Shown here: positions 7,379 to 15,129 of the stretch, piece by piece
How positions within the stretch are numbered: position 1 is the stretch's first letter
Layout: the number at the start of each line of letters is the position of its first letter
Origin: Clostridia bacterium
GTDB taxonomy: Bacteria; Bacillota; Clostridia; Oscillospirales; Acutalibacteraceae
NCBI GenBank assembly: GCA_900768035.1
Contig: CAAGBH010000053.1
Coordinates: 1-26,902 of the forward strand
Length of the DNA: 26,902 nucleotides
Direction: 5' to 3'
The notes under the pieces: model-generated
What the model saw: only the letters and a program-made list of their open reading frames with translations
What the model was told of the DNA's origin: nothing
Database searches by the model: none
Made by a program: the position numbers and the translations under genes

Positions 7379-7810
7379 ATGTATGTGACATTAACTAAAA
7401 AGAGTATATCGGTTATTTTGGGAGCGGTTATAATTTCGCTTATTTTGTTAGGGCAGTTCTTCACCATAAACGCAGGCGGAATTGACGGTTCGACTAATCA
7501 GAAAAGGGTGGACTATATAAAAAGTCTCGGTTATTCGGTTGATGATACTGCTCAGAATGTTAAAACGGTGAAAATCCCTCAAAAATTTAGCGATGTTTAT
7601 AAAAGGTATAATTTATTGCAGCAAAAAGCGGGGTTTAACCTTGCTGAATTTAAGGGTGAAACTGTGGATATTTATACATACTGTTTTGCTGATAACCCCG
7701 AAATGCAGGTGCATTTGATTGTTTGCAAAGGAAATGTAATCGGCGGAGACGTCGCTTCGGCGCAGATTGACGGAAAAATGACCGAACTTAAAGGTAAAAT
7801 GAATGAATAA
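7379..7810 (+). CDS. DUF4830-like membrane-anchored protein
   Basis: The protein has 143 residues with one N-terminal membrane segment (about 9-30) followed by an extracytoplasmic domain. The domain reads VDYIKSLGYSVDD, then IPQKFSDVYKRYNLLQQKAGFNL and KGETVDIYTYCF, which resembles the DUF4830 family of Clostridia; its function is unknown. The chosen ATG at 7379 is ten bases after AGGAG. Another ATG at 7372, only three bases after that site, opens an eight-codon frame that overlaps this start out of frame. The gene overlaps the next one by eight bases, so the two are probably translated together. Confidence 0.78.
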   Translation: MYVTLTKKSISVILGAVIISLILLGQFFTINAGGIDGSTNQKRVDYIKSLGYSVDDTAQNVKTVKIPQKFSDVYKRYNLLQQKAGFNLAEFKGETVDIYTYCFADNPEMQVHLIVCKGNVIGGDVASAQIDGKMTELKGKMNE

Positions 7811-8513
7811 AGAAAGATTTGACAAAATAATATCAAACCAATTTAATATTTCAAGAAAAGATGCAAGGATTGGTATCAGGAGAGGAAAAGCCGTAGCGGA
7901 CGGACAAGTTTTGAAAGACCCGTCGGTGCTTTTGGATGTTGACAGTGAAATTGTGTTTGACGGCAAAAAACTGGAATATAAAAAATTTGTATATATTTTG
8001 ATGAACAAGCCAAAGGGTGTTATATCTGCCACAAACGATAAAAGCAAGAAAACAGTGGTTGATTTAGTACCGCAGGAATTCAAAAGGAACGGCCTTTTTC
8101 CTGTTGGAAGACTTGACAGAGATACAACGGGACTTTTAATAATAACTGACGACGGTGAGTTTGCTCACAAAGCGATATCGCCAAAAAGCAAGGTTTATAA
8201 AACTTATGTTGCAACACTTGACGGCGGTGTCACACAGCAGATGGTCGAAATCTTTGAAAAAGGGGTTGTTTTGGCGGACGGAACTGTCTGTCAGAAAGCG
8301 ATTTTAAAACCTCTTGGTGAAAACAAGGCGGAAATAAAAATCTGTGAAGGGAAGTATCACCAAATTAAAAGAATGTTTGGAACTGTAGGTCTTGGGGTAA
8401 ATGAATTGGAAAGAACGGCGTTTGGAGGGCTTAGATTGCCTGACGGCTTATTGCAAGGGCAATGCATAGAACTCGAAAACCAAGAAATTTCTTCCATTTT
8501 CGTCAAATGTTAG
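7803..8513 (+). CDS. rsuA: pseudouridine synthase, RsuA/RluB family
   Basis: This family isomerises a single uridine in rRNA; RsuA itself acts on U516 of 16S rRNA. The protein has 236 residues: an S4 RNA-binding domain at about 1-58, then the catalytic domain with LMNKPKGVIS, GRLDRDTTGLLIITDDG with catalytic Asp105, and a late EGKYHQIKRMFG motif. The DTTGL wording favours RsuA over RluB, but I cannot settle the target from sequence alone. It overlaps the DUF4830 gene by eight bases. An AT-rich gap with a separate promoter leads to the ABC ATPase. Confidence 0.88.
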   Translation: MNKERFDKIISNQFNISRKDARIGIRRGKAVADGQVLKDPSVLLDVDSEIVFDGKKLEYKKFVYILMNKPKGVISATNDKSKKTVVDLVPQEFKRNGLFPVGRLDRDTTGLLIITDDGEFAHKAISPKSKVYKTYVATLDGGVTQQMVEIFEKGVVLADGTVCQKAILKPLGENKAEIKICEGKYHQIKRMFGTVGLGVNELERTAFGGLRLPDGLLQGQCIELENQEISSIFVKC

Positions 8514-8588
8514 CAATTTAGTAGCATTTTTACCAAAAGTATATTTAGAACATTGGATATTATTTGCATAGCAATTTTTTTTACAATT

Positions 8589-8597
8589 TGCTATAAT
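8589..8597 (+). promoter_or_regulatory. extended -10 promoter for the MsmX-like ATPase
   Basis: TGCTATAAT at 8589-8597 is a perfect extended -10 element about 40 bases before the start codon. No good -35 lies at 16-18 bases. TATAAA at 8605-8610 with TTTACA at 8580-8585 (19-base spacer) is an alternative. Confidence 0.55.
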
Positions 8598-8639
8598 ATC
8601 GTTGTATAAAATAAATGATCAGCAATAGGAGGCTGCATT

Positions 8640-9782
8640 ATGGCAAGTTTGTCACTTCGTAATGTATACAAAAGATATCCCGGCGGTGTAACAGCCGTTA
8701 TCGACTTCAACCTTGAAATTAAGGATAAGGAATTTATCGTTTTCGTAGGTCCTTCAGGTTGTGGTAAATCTACAACTTTGCGTATGGTTGCAGGTCTTGA
8801 AGAAATTTCTGACGGTGAAATCTACATCGGCGATCGTCTTATCAACGATGTTGCACCGAAGGATCGTGACATAGCAATGGTTTTCCAGAACTATGCTCTT
8901 TATCCTCATATGACAGTATTTGATAATATGGCATTTGGTCTTAAACTTCGCAAAACTCCGAAGGAGGAGATTAAACGCCGTGTTGAAGAAGCTGCTCGTA
9001 TTCTTGACATTGAACATCTTCTTGAACGTAAGCCAAAGGCTTTGTCAGGTGGTCAGCGTCAGCGTGTTGCTTTGGGTCGTGCTATCGTTCGTGAACCTAA
9101 GGTATTCTTGCTTGACGAACCTCTTTCAAACTTGGATGCTAAACTTCGTGCGCAAATGCGTACCGAAATTTCAAAACTCCATCAGCGTTTGGGAACAACC
9201 TTTATTTACGTAACACACGACCAGACAGAGGCTATGACAATGGCTTCACGTATCGTTGTTATGAAGAGTGGTGTTATTCAACAGGTTGACACTCCTCAAA
9301 ATCTTTATCTCTATCCTTGCAACCTCTTCGTTGCAGGCTTCATTGGTTCACCTCAGATGAACTTTGTTGAATCTAAGATTGTTAAAGAAGGCAAAGACTT
9401 CTTTGTTGAATTTGGTTCTGAAGATACCAAAACAAGAGCAGGCGTTAAATATAAGATTAAACTTCCTGAAAACAAGAATAAAGACAACTGTCTTGACGCT
9501 TATGTTGGTAAAGAAGTTATTATGGGTATCCGTCCTGAAAACGTACACAACGAAGAAGACCTCATTGCTCTCTATAAAGACGGTATCGTTGAAGCAGACG
9601 TTGAAGTTACAGAACTTATGGGTGCTGAAACTTATCTCTATATGAACTGTGAAGGCCAGTCAATCAATGCTCGTGTTGCTCCGACAAACACTGCTCGTCC
9701 TGGCGACAAGATTAAGATTGCTATCGAACCTGAAAAGATTCACATCTTTGATAAAGATACTGAACTTACAATCACAAACTAA
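8640..9782 (+). CDS. msmX: sugar ABC transporter ATP-binding protein, MsmX/UgpC type
   Basis: This is the ATPase subunit of CUT1-type sugar importers. Over 380 residues it shows Walker A GPSGCGKST (37-45), the Q-loop at Gln83 in VFQNYALYPHMTV, the signature LSGGQ (135-139), Walker B VFLLDE (155-160), the D-loop LDAKLR, the H-loop His193 in THDQ, and a C-terminal MOBE-like regulatory domain after about 240. The start ATG 8640 has AGGAGG upstream. The codon choice, rich in CGT and CTT, suggests strong expression. No permease or binding protein is nearby, as for known MsmX proteins, which serve several importers encoded elsewhere. It ends in a strong bidirectional hairpin. Confidence 0.93.
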   Translation: MASLSLRNVYKRYPGGVTAVIDFNLEIKDKEFIVFVGPSGCGKSTTLRMVAGLEEISDGEIYIGDRLINDVAPKDRDIAMVFQNYALYPHMTVFDNMAFGLKLRKTPKEEIKRRVEEAARILDIEHLLERKPKALSGGQRQRVALGRAIVREPKVFLLDEPLSNLDAKLRAQMRTEISKLHQRLGTTFIYVTHDQTEAMTMASRIVVMKSGVIQQVDTPQNLYLYPCNLFVAGFIGSPQMNFVESKIVKEGKDFFVEFGSEDTKTRAGVKYKIKLPENKNKDNCLDAYVGKEVIMGIRPENVHNEEDLIALYKDGIVEADVEVTELMGAETYLYMNCEGQSINARVAPTNTARPGDKIKIAIEPEKIHIFDKDTELTITN

Positions 9783-9792
9783 TATAAGTAAT

Positions 9793-9824
9793 AAACGGTG
9801 TTACCGATTGGTAACACCGTTTTT
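9793..9824. terminator. bidirectional terminator between msmX and the RluA-family gene
   Basis: AAACGGTGTTACC (9793-9805) pairs perfectly over 13 bases with GGTAACACCGTTT (9810-9822) around a GATT loop. T-rich sequence follows on the plus strand, and the minus-strand gene ends at its edge. Confidence 0.9.
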
Positions 9825-10800
9825 ATTTTAAGAGTTTTAAATATTCATCGCCGAAAAGTTCTTTTGCAAACCATACTTCTTTTACCTTGAATGTTTTTCC
9901 GTTAAGATAGTTTAAAATTCCCGCATCGGTTTTGAAATCGAATGTAAGACTGTATGAATAAAGGGCTTGCTTGTTAAATCCTAATTTTTTATCTTCTTTG
10001 AGTTTGCCGTACTTTCCGTCACCCAAAAGCGCATGGCCTATGGAAGCCATATGAGCACGTATCTGGTGGGTTCTGCCTGTCAGAAGTTCAATTTCCAAAA
10101 GTGAAAGGTTGTTTTTGGTTTGGAGGGTTGTATATTTGGTTTTTATGGTTCTCGAGTTTTCGGTTTTATTTTTCAGAAGATAAACCTTGTTTTTATCTTC
10201 GTTTTTTTCTAAATAACCTTCAAGTGTGGCAGTTTTTTGTTTTGGTGTTCCGTGAACAACGGTTAAATATCGTTTATCTATTTCACGGTCTTTTATTTTA
10301 TCACATAAAATCCTTAACGCTTCAGCATTTTTAGCGGCAATTACGATTCCGCCTGTGTTGCGGTCGATGCGGTTAGCAAGTGCGGGACGGAAACTGTTTT
10401 CGTCTTGCGGATTGTATTCCCCTTTGTCATAGAGATAATGCTGTATTCTTGCGATAAGTGTATCATTATATTCATTCTTATCAGGGTGAACTAATAAACC
10501 TTGCTTTTTATCTGCTAACAGAATATTTTCATCTTCATATACAATGTCGAGTTTTTTTGGCGCTGACAAAAAGTCATATTTAGGCTTGATTTCGGTGAAA
10601 AATTCGTCGTTTATATATGCGCTCACAGTATCGCCAACATTTAAACGGGTGCTGATTTCGGCACGCTTTCCGTTCACTTTAATACGCTTTGTGCGAATGT
10701 ATTTAAACATTAAAGAAGAGGGCAATGTCGGGCAGTTTTTTAATATGAATTTATCAAGTCTCAAAGAGGCATCATTTTTAGTTATAATAAATTCTTTCAT
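9823..10800 (-). CDS. RluA-family 23S rRNA pseudouridine synthase
   Basis: A 325-residue protein with an N-terminal S4 RNA-binding domain (about 12-65) and an RluA-type catalytic domain. The catalytic motif is seen as ANRIDRNTGGIVIAAK with Asp146, where HRLDxxTSG is usual in RluC/RluD. Later family segments are LTGRTHQIRAHMASIGHALLGDGKYG. The length and S4 domain fit the RluC/RluD group, but the precise uridine target cannot be told. AAGGAG lies five bases before ATG 10800. It is divergent from the RadC gene and shares the hairpin at 9793-9824 with the ATPase gene. Confidence 0.9.
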   Translation of the reverse strand: MKEFIITKNDASLRLDKFILKNCPTLPSSLMFKYIRTKRIKVNGKRAEISTRLNVGDTVSAYINDEFFTEIKPKYDFLSAPKKLDIVYEDENILLADKKQGLLVHPDKNEYNDTLIARIQHYLYDKGEYNPQDENSFRPALANRIDRNTGGIVIAAKNAEALRILCDKIKDREIDKRYLTVVHGTPKQKTATLEGYLEKNEDKNKVYLLKNKTENSRTIKTKYTTLQTKNNLSLLEIELLTGRTHQIRAHMASIGHALLGDGKYGKLKEDKKLGFNKQALYSYSLTFDFKTDAGILNYLNGKTFKVKEVWFAKELFGDEYLKLLK

Positions 10801-10809
10801 TATTACTCC

Positions 10810-10838
10810 TTGATTTTAATATAAAAGTATAATATAAT
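10810..10838 (+). promoter_or_regulatory. sigma-A promoter of the RadC gene
   Basis: TTGATT (10810-10815) and TATAAT (10833-10838) have a 17-base spacer. A second overlapping TATAAT lies at 10828-10833. Confidence 0.7.
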
Positions 10839-10867
10839 AGTTTCCAAATGAAAAGGAGGGATATACG

Positions 10868-11569
10868 GTGTCTGAAAATTTGCATAAAGGCCACAGAAAG
10901 CGCTTGCGCAAGGAACTTATTGAGCAAAATTTTGACGATAGCATCAGCGACCACAAGGTAATGGAAGCGCTGTTGTTTTACGGTGTATCCCAAAAAGATA
11001 CTAACGATATGGCGCATAAACTTATTAATAAGTTTGGCTCTATTCACGGTATATTAGAGGCTGACCCTAATGATTTGTTTCAGGTTGAGGGTATGACCGA
11101 AAGAGCAGTTACTTTGATTAAATTAATTCTTCCGCTTGCACGCAGATATTATACTGATAAGTATAAAGACCGTTATAAATTTGAAAGTGTTGATGCAATT
11201 GGAGATTATATCAAGAAAAAGCATTACGGTTACAGAGAAGAAGTATTTATGGTAACCTCATTTACAGCAGAAGGTTTCAAAATCGCAACCGATATTATAA
11301 ATAAGGGTGATATGATTTCGGTAACACTCTCCGTAAAGGCAATAGTGCAGGCTGTTCTTAAATACAATGCGCCCTATGTGGTAATTTCTCATAACCACAC
11401 TAATAAGAGCGCTTTGCCAAGTGCTGCTGATATTGAAATGACCAAAATCGTAAAGCAAACTTTAGAACAAATGAGCATTCACCTTATGGACCATATAATT
11501 GTTGCAGGCAATGATTATATTTCAATGGCGCAAAGCGCAAAATATAAGTCGATTTTTATTATAGAATAA
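10868..11569 (+). CDS. radC: RadC-family (JAB/MPN domain) protein
   Basis: RadC proteins have a helix-hairpin-helix part followed by a JAMM-type metalloprotease-like domain; the cellular role is unsettled. Here (233 residues) the hairpin lies near 63-86 and the JAMM core is about 105-233. Putative metal ligands are His175, His177 and Asp188, with Glu125 in YREEVFMVTSF as the candidate catalytic acid. The usual HNHPSG motif is changed to HNHTNK, and the usual REI/REV element before it reads VKAIV. The start is GTG 10868 after AAGGAGGG. It has its own promoter and is followed by one for the CNNM genes. Confidence 0.87.
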   Translation: MSENLHKGHRKRLRKELIEQNFDDSISDHKVMEALLFYGVSQKDTNDMAHKLINKFGSIHGILEADPNDLFQVEGMTERAVTLIKLILPLARRYYTDKYKDRYKFESVDAIGDYIKKKHYGYREEVFMVTSFTAEGFKIATDIINKGDMISVTLSVKAIVQAVLKYNAPYVVISHNHTNKSALPSAADIEMTKIVKQTLEQMSIHLMDHIIVAGNDYISMAQSAKYKSIFIIE

Positions 11570-11603
11570 TAATTCCATACTGTCAAGGAAATGGAAAATA
11601 TAA

Positions 11604-11632
11604 TTGACAAACATTATCAGATGTTGTAATAT
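11604..11632 (+). promoter_or_regulatory. sigma-A promoter of the CNNM pair
   Basis: TTGACA (11604-11609) and TAATAT (11627-11632) are 17 bases apart, about 35 bases before the GTG start at 11667. Confidence 0.75.
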
Positions 11633-11666
11633 ATAAGCGAATATGAATTTTAAGGAGTTGGTTTTT

Positions 11667-12677
11667 GTGGACGACAGTCCGGCGGGTAATATAATACTTT
11701 TTATAATTTTAATAACATTGAGTGCTTATTTTTCGGGCACTGAAATTTCTTTAGCATCAGTAAACCGTATTCATATGATAAGCAAGGCTTCTAAAGGTCA
11801 AAAGGGCGCAAAGCGTGTGCTTTACATTCTTGACAATTTTGATGAGGCTTTGTCTGTTTTGCTTATAGGCAATAATATCGTGAATATCGGTTGTGCCACT
11901 TTAGCAACAGCAATTACTGCGCATCTGGGCGGGTATGCTGTAACTATTGCTACCGTTGTGGCTACTGTTGTTATTTTTATTTTCGGGGAAATTATACCTA
12001 AGTGTTTTGCCCGTTCCTGTAACGAAACATTCGCTCAAGTTTCGTCAGCGGTGTTGGTTGTTTTGATGAAACTTTTAAAACCGCTTTCGCTTCTTTTTAC
12101 GGCTTTATCTTCACTTGTTTCAAAGCCGTTTAAAAAACACACTGAAAATCAGGTGACTATGACCGAGGAAGAACTTAACGATATTGTTGAAAACATATCT
12201 GAGGAAGACGGTTTTGACGAAGAAAAGGGCGAACTTGTTAAATCGGCTTTGCATTTTTCCGATTCGACGGCAAGGGATATTATGGTTGCTTGGGAGGATG
12301 TTGAAAAAATTCATACCAGCAGTAAAACCAGTGAAATTCTTGAAACGGTTAAAAATTCTGTTCATTCAAGAATACCCGTGCTTGACAGAAAAGGCAATGT
12401 TAAAGGTATCCTTCAAATAAGAAAATTTATGAAATCTTATATGAAATATAAGAATAATGTTATTATGGCAAGTATTATTGACTATCCGTTCTTTGTTAAT
12501 GACAGTATGCCTATAGATGATGTGTTGACTGAGATGAGCAACCATCGCAGAAATCTGAGTCTTGTTAGAAACAGCGAGGGTGATATTGTCGGCATATTGA
12601 CGGTTGAGGATATATTGGAAGAACTTGTCGGTGAAATCTATGACGAGGATGACATAGGGGGTGCCGATAATGATTAA
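11667..12677 (+). CDS. CNNM/HlyC-family transporter without CorC domain
   Basis: CNNM (DUF21) proteins are membrane proteins linked to magnesium and other cation efflux. This one has 336 residues: a DUF21 membrane domain (about 1-150) with FSGTEISLASVNR, IGNNIVNIGCATLA and FGEIIPKCFA, then a CBS pair (about 195-325) ending in GILTVEDILEELVGEIYDEDD. The C-terminal CorC/HlyC domain of the family is absent. I prefer GTG 11667 because AAGGAG is nine bases upstream; the ATG at 11643 adds eight residues but has no such site. It overlaps the next, paralogous gene by eight bases, so the pair is co-translated and may form a heteromer (inference). Confidence 0.9.
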   Translation: MDDSPAGNIILFIILITLSAYFSGTEISLASVNRIHMISKASKGQKGAKRVLYILDNFDEALSVLLIGNNIVNIGCATLATAITAHLGGYAVTIATVVATVVIFIFGEIIPKCFARSCNETFAQVSSAVLVVLMKLLKPLSLLFTALSSLVSKPFKKHTENQVTMTEEELNDIVENISEEDGFDEEKGELVKSALHFSDSTARDIMVAWEDVEKIHTSSKTSEILETVKNSVHSRIPVLDRKGNVKGILQIRKFMKSYMKYKNNVIMASIIDYPFFVNDSMPIDDVLTEMSNHRRNLSLVRNSEGDIVGILTVEDILEELVGEIYDEDDIGGADND

Positions 12678-13947
12678 TATATTCAGATATATAGCCATTG
12701 TTTGTTTGATTTTGGTTTCTGCGTTTTTCTCGGGAACTGAAATTGCATTCTCCTCTGCAAATCCCGTAAGGTTAAAGTCACGCCAAAAAAACAGCGAAAC
12801 TTTACCGTTAAGGCTTGCAATAAAAATTCTTGATAATTATGAAAATCTTTTGAGCACCATTTTAATAGGCAATAATATTGCCAATATGGCATCGTCCGCT
12901 ATTGCAACACTTGTTGTTATCAGTTGGTGGGGAGATGGGTATGCTTGGGCATCAACCGTTATTATGACGATTTTGGTGTTAACTTTCGGTGAAATTCTGC
13001 CTAAGGTGTTGGCGAAACAAATTCCTGAAGCATTTTGTGTTTTAGCATCCATACCGATTTATGTTCTGTCAATCATATTTAAGCCTGTAAATGTTCTTAT
13101 AATGGCTTTTGTCAATCTCGTGTCAAAACTTTGGCAAAAAGGCGTTACCGACAGTGATGCAGTCTCGGAAGACGACTTTGAAAATATTATTGATATTGTT
13201 GAAGACGAGGGTGTGCTCGACGAAGAACAATGCGATTTGCTTCAGAATGCGCTCGATTTTGATGAAGTTTTGGCTTATGAAATCATAACCCACCGTATAG
13301 ATATGGATGCTATTGATATCAGAGACCCTTACGAAGTCAATATCCGTAAGTGTGAAGAAACCACCTATTCGAGACTTCCGATTTATGAAGACACCACCGA
13401 TAATATCATAGGTATTCTGCATCTTAACCATTTTTATAAAAAATATGTTGACGGCAAAAAGGTTAATTTCAGAGAACTTATGTTGCCTGTAAATTTTGTT
13501 CATAAGACTATGCCGTTGCCTGATGTACTTGAAAAAATGAAAGAAAACAAGTGTCACATGGTGGTTGTTCTTGATGAATATGGAGGTACAATGGGTATTC
13601 TGACAATGGAAGACGTGTTGGAACAACTCGTAGGTGAAATCTTTGACGAGTCGGACGAGTTTGAGCGTGAATTTGTCTGTATTGATGAAACTCACTTTGA
13701 AGCCGACGGTGATATGCGTGTTTATGACTTTTTTGATGAGTTTGATATAGATATTGATGAAGACGAAGACTTCGAGGGCGATACTGCCACAGTAGGCGGT
13801 TGGACTCTCACAATGCTTGACGGAGAGGTTGAAGAAGGGGATAGTTTCCCGTTTGAAAATCTTATAATAACTGTCTTAAAAGCCGACGGTTACCGCATTG
13901 AGCGTATCGGTGTTGAGGAATTGCCGATAGAGGATGAAGAAGAATAA
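12670..13947 (+). CDS. CNNM/HlyC-CorC family transporter, full length
   Basis: This 425-residue paralogue of the preceding gene has the complete layout: DUF21 membrane domain with FSGTEIAFSSANPVRLKSR, IGNNIANMASSAIAT and FGEILPKVLAK; a CBS pair with VVLDEYGGTMGILTMEDVLEQLVGE; and a C-terminal CorC_HlyC domain (about 340-415, GDMRVYDFFDEF...GGWTLTML). ATG 12670 follows AGGGGG by eight bases; GTG 12661 is in frame but has no spacing to that site. Its start lies inside the end of the first gene. A hairpin terminator follows at once. Confidence 0.93.
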   Translation: MINIFRYIAIVCLILVSAFFSGTEIAFSSANPVRLKSRQKNSETLPLRLAIKILDNYENLLSTILIGNNIANMASSAIATLVVISWWGDGYAWASTVIMTILVLTFGEILPKVLAKQIPEAFCVLASIPIYVLSIIFKPVNVLIMAFVNLVSKLWQKGVTDSDAVSEDDFENIIDIVEDEGVLDEEQCDLLQNALDFDEVLAYEIITHRIDMDAIDIRDPYEVNIRKCEETTYSRLPIYEDTTDNIIGILHLNHFYKKYVDGKKVNFRELMLPVNFVHKTMPLPDVLEKMKENKCHMVVVLDEYGGTMGILTMEDVLEQLVGEIFDESDEFEREFVCIDETHFEADGDMRVYDFFDEFDIDIDEDEDFEGDTATVGGWTLTMLDGEVEEGDSFPFENLIITVLKADGYRIERIGVEELPIEDEEE

Positions 13948-13980
13948 AATATAACCTGCTTTGGCAGGTTATATTTTTTT
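13948..13980 (+). terminator. terminator after the CNNM pair
   Basis: AATATAACCTGC (13948-13959) pairs with GCAGGTTATATT (13964-13975), loop TTTG, followed by a T tract to 13980. It starts directly after the stop codon. Confidence 0.9.
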
Positions 13981-14001
13981 GTTGGAAAATTTTATTTCTT
14001 G

Positions 14002-14030
14002 TTGAAAAAAGTATTATGATGTAGTATAGT
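14002..14030 (+). promoter_or_regulatory. sigma-A promoter of the DUF3048 gene
   Basis: TTGAAA (14002-14007) and TATAGT (14025-14030) have a 17-base spacer, 43 bases before the start codon. Confidence 0.7.
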
Positions 14031-14073
14031 ATATATTGTAGATATTATAAATTTTTCTCAGGGGGAATATACA

Positions 14074-15099
14074 ATGTATAGAAAAATATTATCATTGCTT
14101 TTGTGCGTGCTTTTATTTAGTTTGGCAGGTTGCAGAAGTTCGAAGGAAGTAAACAACGAAAGTTCCGAACCGATTCCCTCTGAACCCGAAGTGGTTTATT
14201 ATACAAACCCATTAACAGGTATTGAAAATCTCGAAGATGAATCAATAGCAAAAAGACGCCCTGTGGCTATTATGGTTAATAATATCTCGGTTGCGCAAAA
14301 GGTGCAGACAGGTCTTTCTAAGGCTGATGTTGTTTATGAAACTGAGGTTGAGGGCGGTATAACTCGTCTTATGGCAGTTTTTCAGGATATCACTGCGGTA
14401 GAAAAGATAGGTACTGTCCGTTCTGCAAGATATGCTTATGTTGATTTGGCTATGGGACATAAAGCGGTTTATGTTCATCACGGTCAGGACGAAACCTATT
14501 GCAGACCGCATTTAAAAGATACTCAGACATTCGCTTTAGGCACTAATAATGCAGGTGTTCGTGTTAAAAACGGTTTATCTTATGAACATACACTTTACGG
14601 ATACGGCGAAAAACTCTGGAAAAACCTTATCAAAAGAGGTTTTGACCTTAAGTTGAAAAATTCTGATAACTGGCAGACTTTTGCTGATGCGGAAACTTCG
14701 GTTACTTATGAGAATGTGGCTAATACAGTTAATGTACCATTTTCTTACGGATATAAGACGGTATTCAAATATGATGCCGAAAGCGGTAAATATGTAAGAT
14801 ATTTTAATGATACAAAGCGCACTGATTATTACACAGGAGACCCTGTGAAATTTAAGAATGTTTTTGTTCTTTTAACTTCTATTACCGATTATCCCGACGG
14901 CAAACACAGAAAGGTTGCGCTTGAGGGCGGAAAGGGATATTACTGTGTAAACGGAACTTATACACCTATTAAATGGTCTAAGGGTTCTGCTTCAAGCAAG
15001 ATTGTATTCACAAATGAAGACGGCACACCTTTGGTTGTTAATCAAGGTAATTCTTGGGTTTGCCTTAAGAGTAAAGTTTTCAAAGCAACATTTGAATAA
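14074..15099 (+). CDS. DUF3048 (YerB-like) lipoprotein
   Basis: A 341-residue secreted lipoprotein. The N-terminus is a lipoprotein signal with the lipobox LAGC, Cys20 being the lipid anchor, followed by a Ser/Glu/Pro-rich linker (about 23-40). The rest matches the DUF3048 domain of Bacillus YerB: NPLTG...RRPVAIMVNN, LSKADVVYETEVEGGITRLMAVFQD, VGTVRSAR-like sequence (IGTVRSARYAYVDLA), and a C-terminal domain with FTNEDGTPLVVNQGNSWVCL. The exact role is unknown. AGGGGGA precedes ATG 14074. It has its own promoter and a terminator shared with lysA. Confidence 0.93.
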   Translation: MYRKILSLLLCVLLFSLAGCRSSKEVNNESSEPIPSEPEVVYYTNPLTGIENLEDESIAKRRPVAIMVNNISVAQKVQTGLSKADVVYETEVEGGITRLMAVFQDITAVEKIGTVRSARYAYVDLAMGHKAVYVHHGQDETYCRPHLKDTQTFALGTNNAGVRVKNGLSYEHTLYGYGEKLWKNLIKRGFDLKLKNSDNWQTFADAETSVTYENVANTVNVPFSYGYKTVFKYDAESGKYVRYFNDTKRTDYYTGDPVKFKNVFVLLTSITDYPDGKHRKVALEGGKGYYCVNGTYTPIKWSKGSASSKIVFTNEDGTPLVVNQGNSWVCLKSKVFKATFE

Positions 15100-15103
15100 A
15101 ATT

Positions 15104-15129
15104 AAAACGCCTCGAAAGAGGCGTTTTTT
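15104..15129. terminator. terminator shared by the DUF3048 gene and lysA
   Basis: AAAACGCCTC (15104-15113) pairs with GAGGCGTTTT (15118-15127) around a GAAA tetraloop, with T to 15129. The minus-strand lysA ends at 15128, so the hairpin serves both convergent genes. Confidence 0.9.

Noticed and set aside
13123..13695. 190-codon minus-strand frame in the second CNNM gene
   Set aside because: It is the antisense shadow of a clear CNNM/CorC gene.
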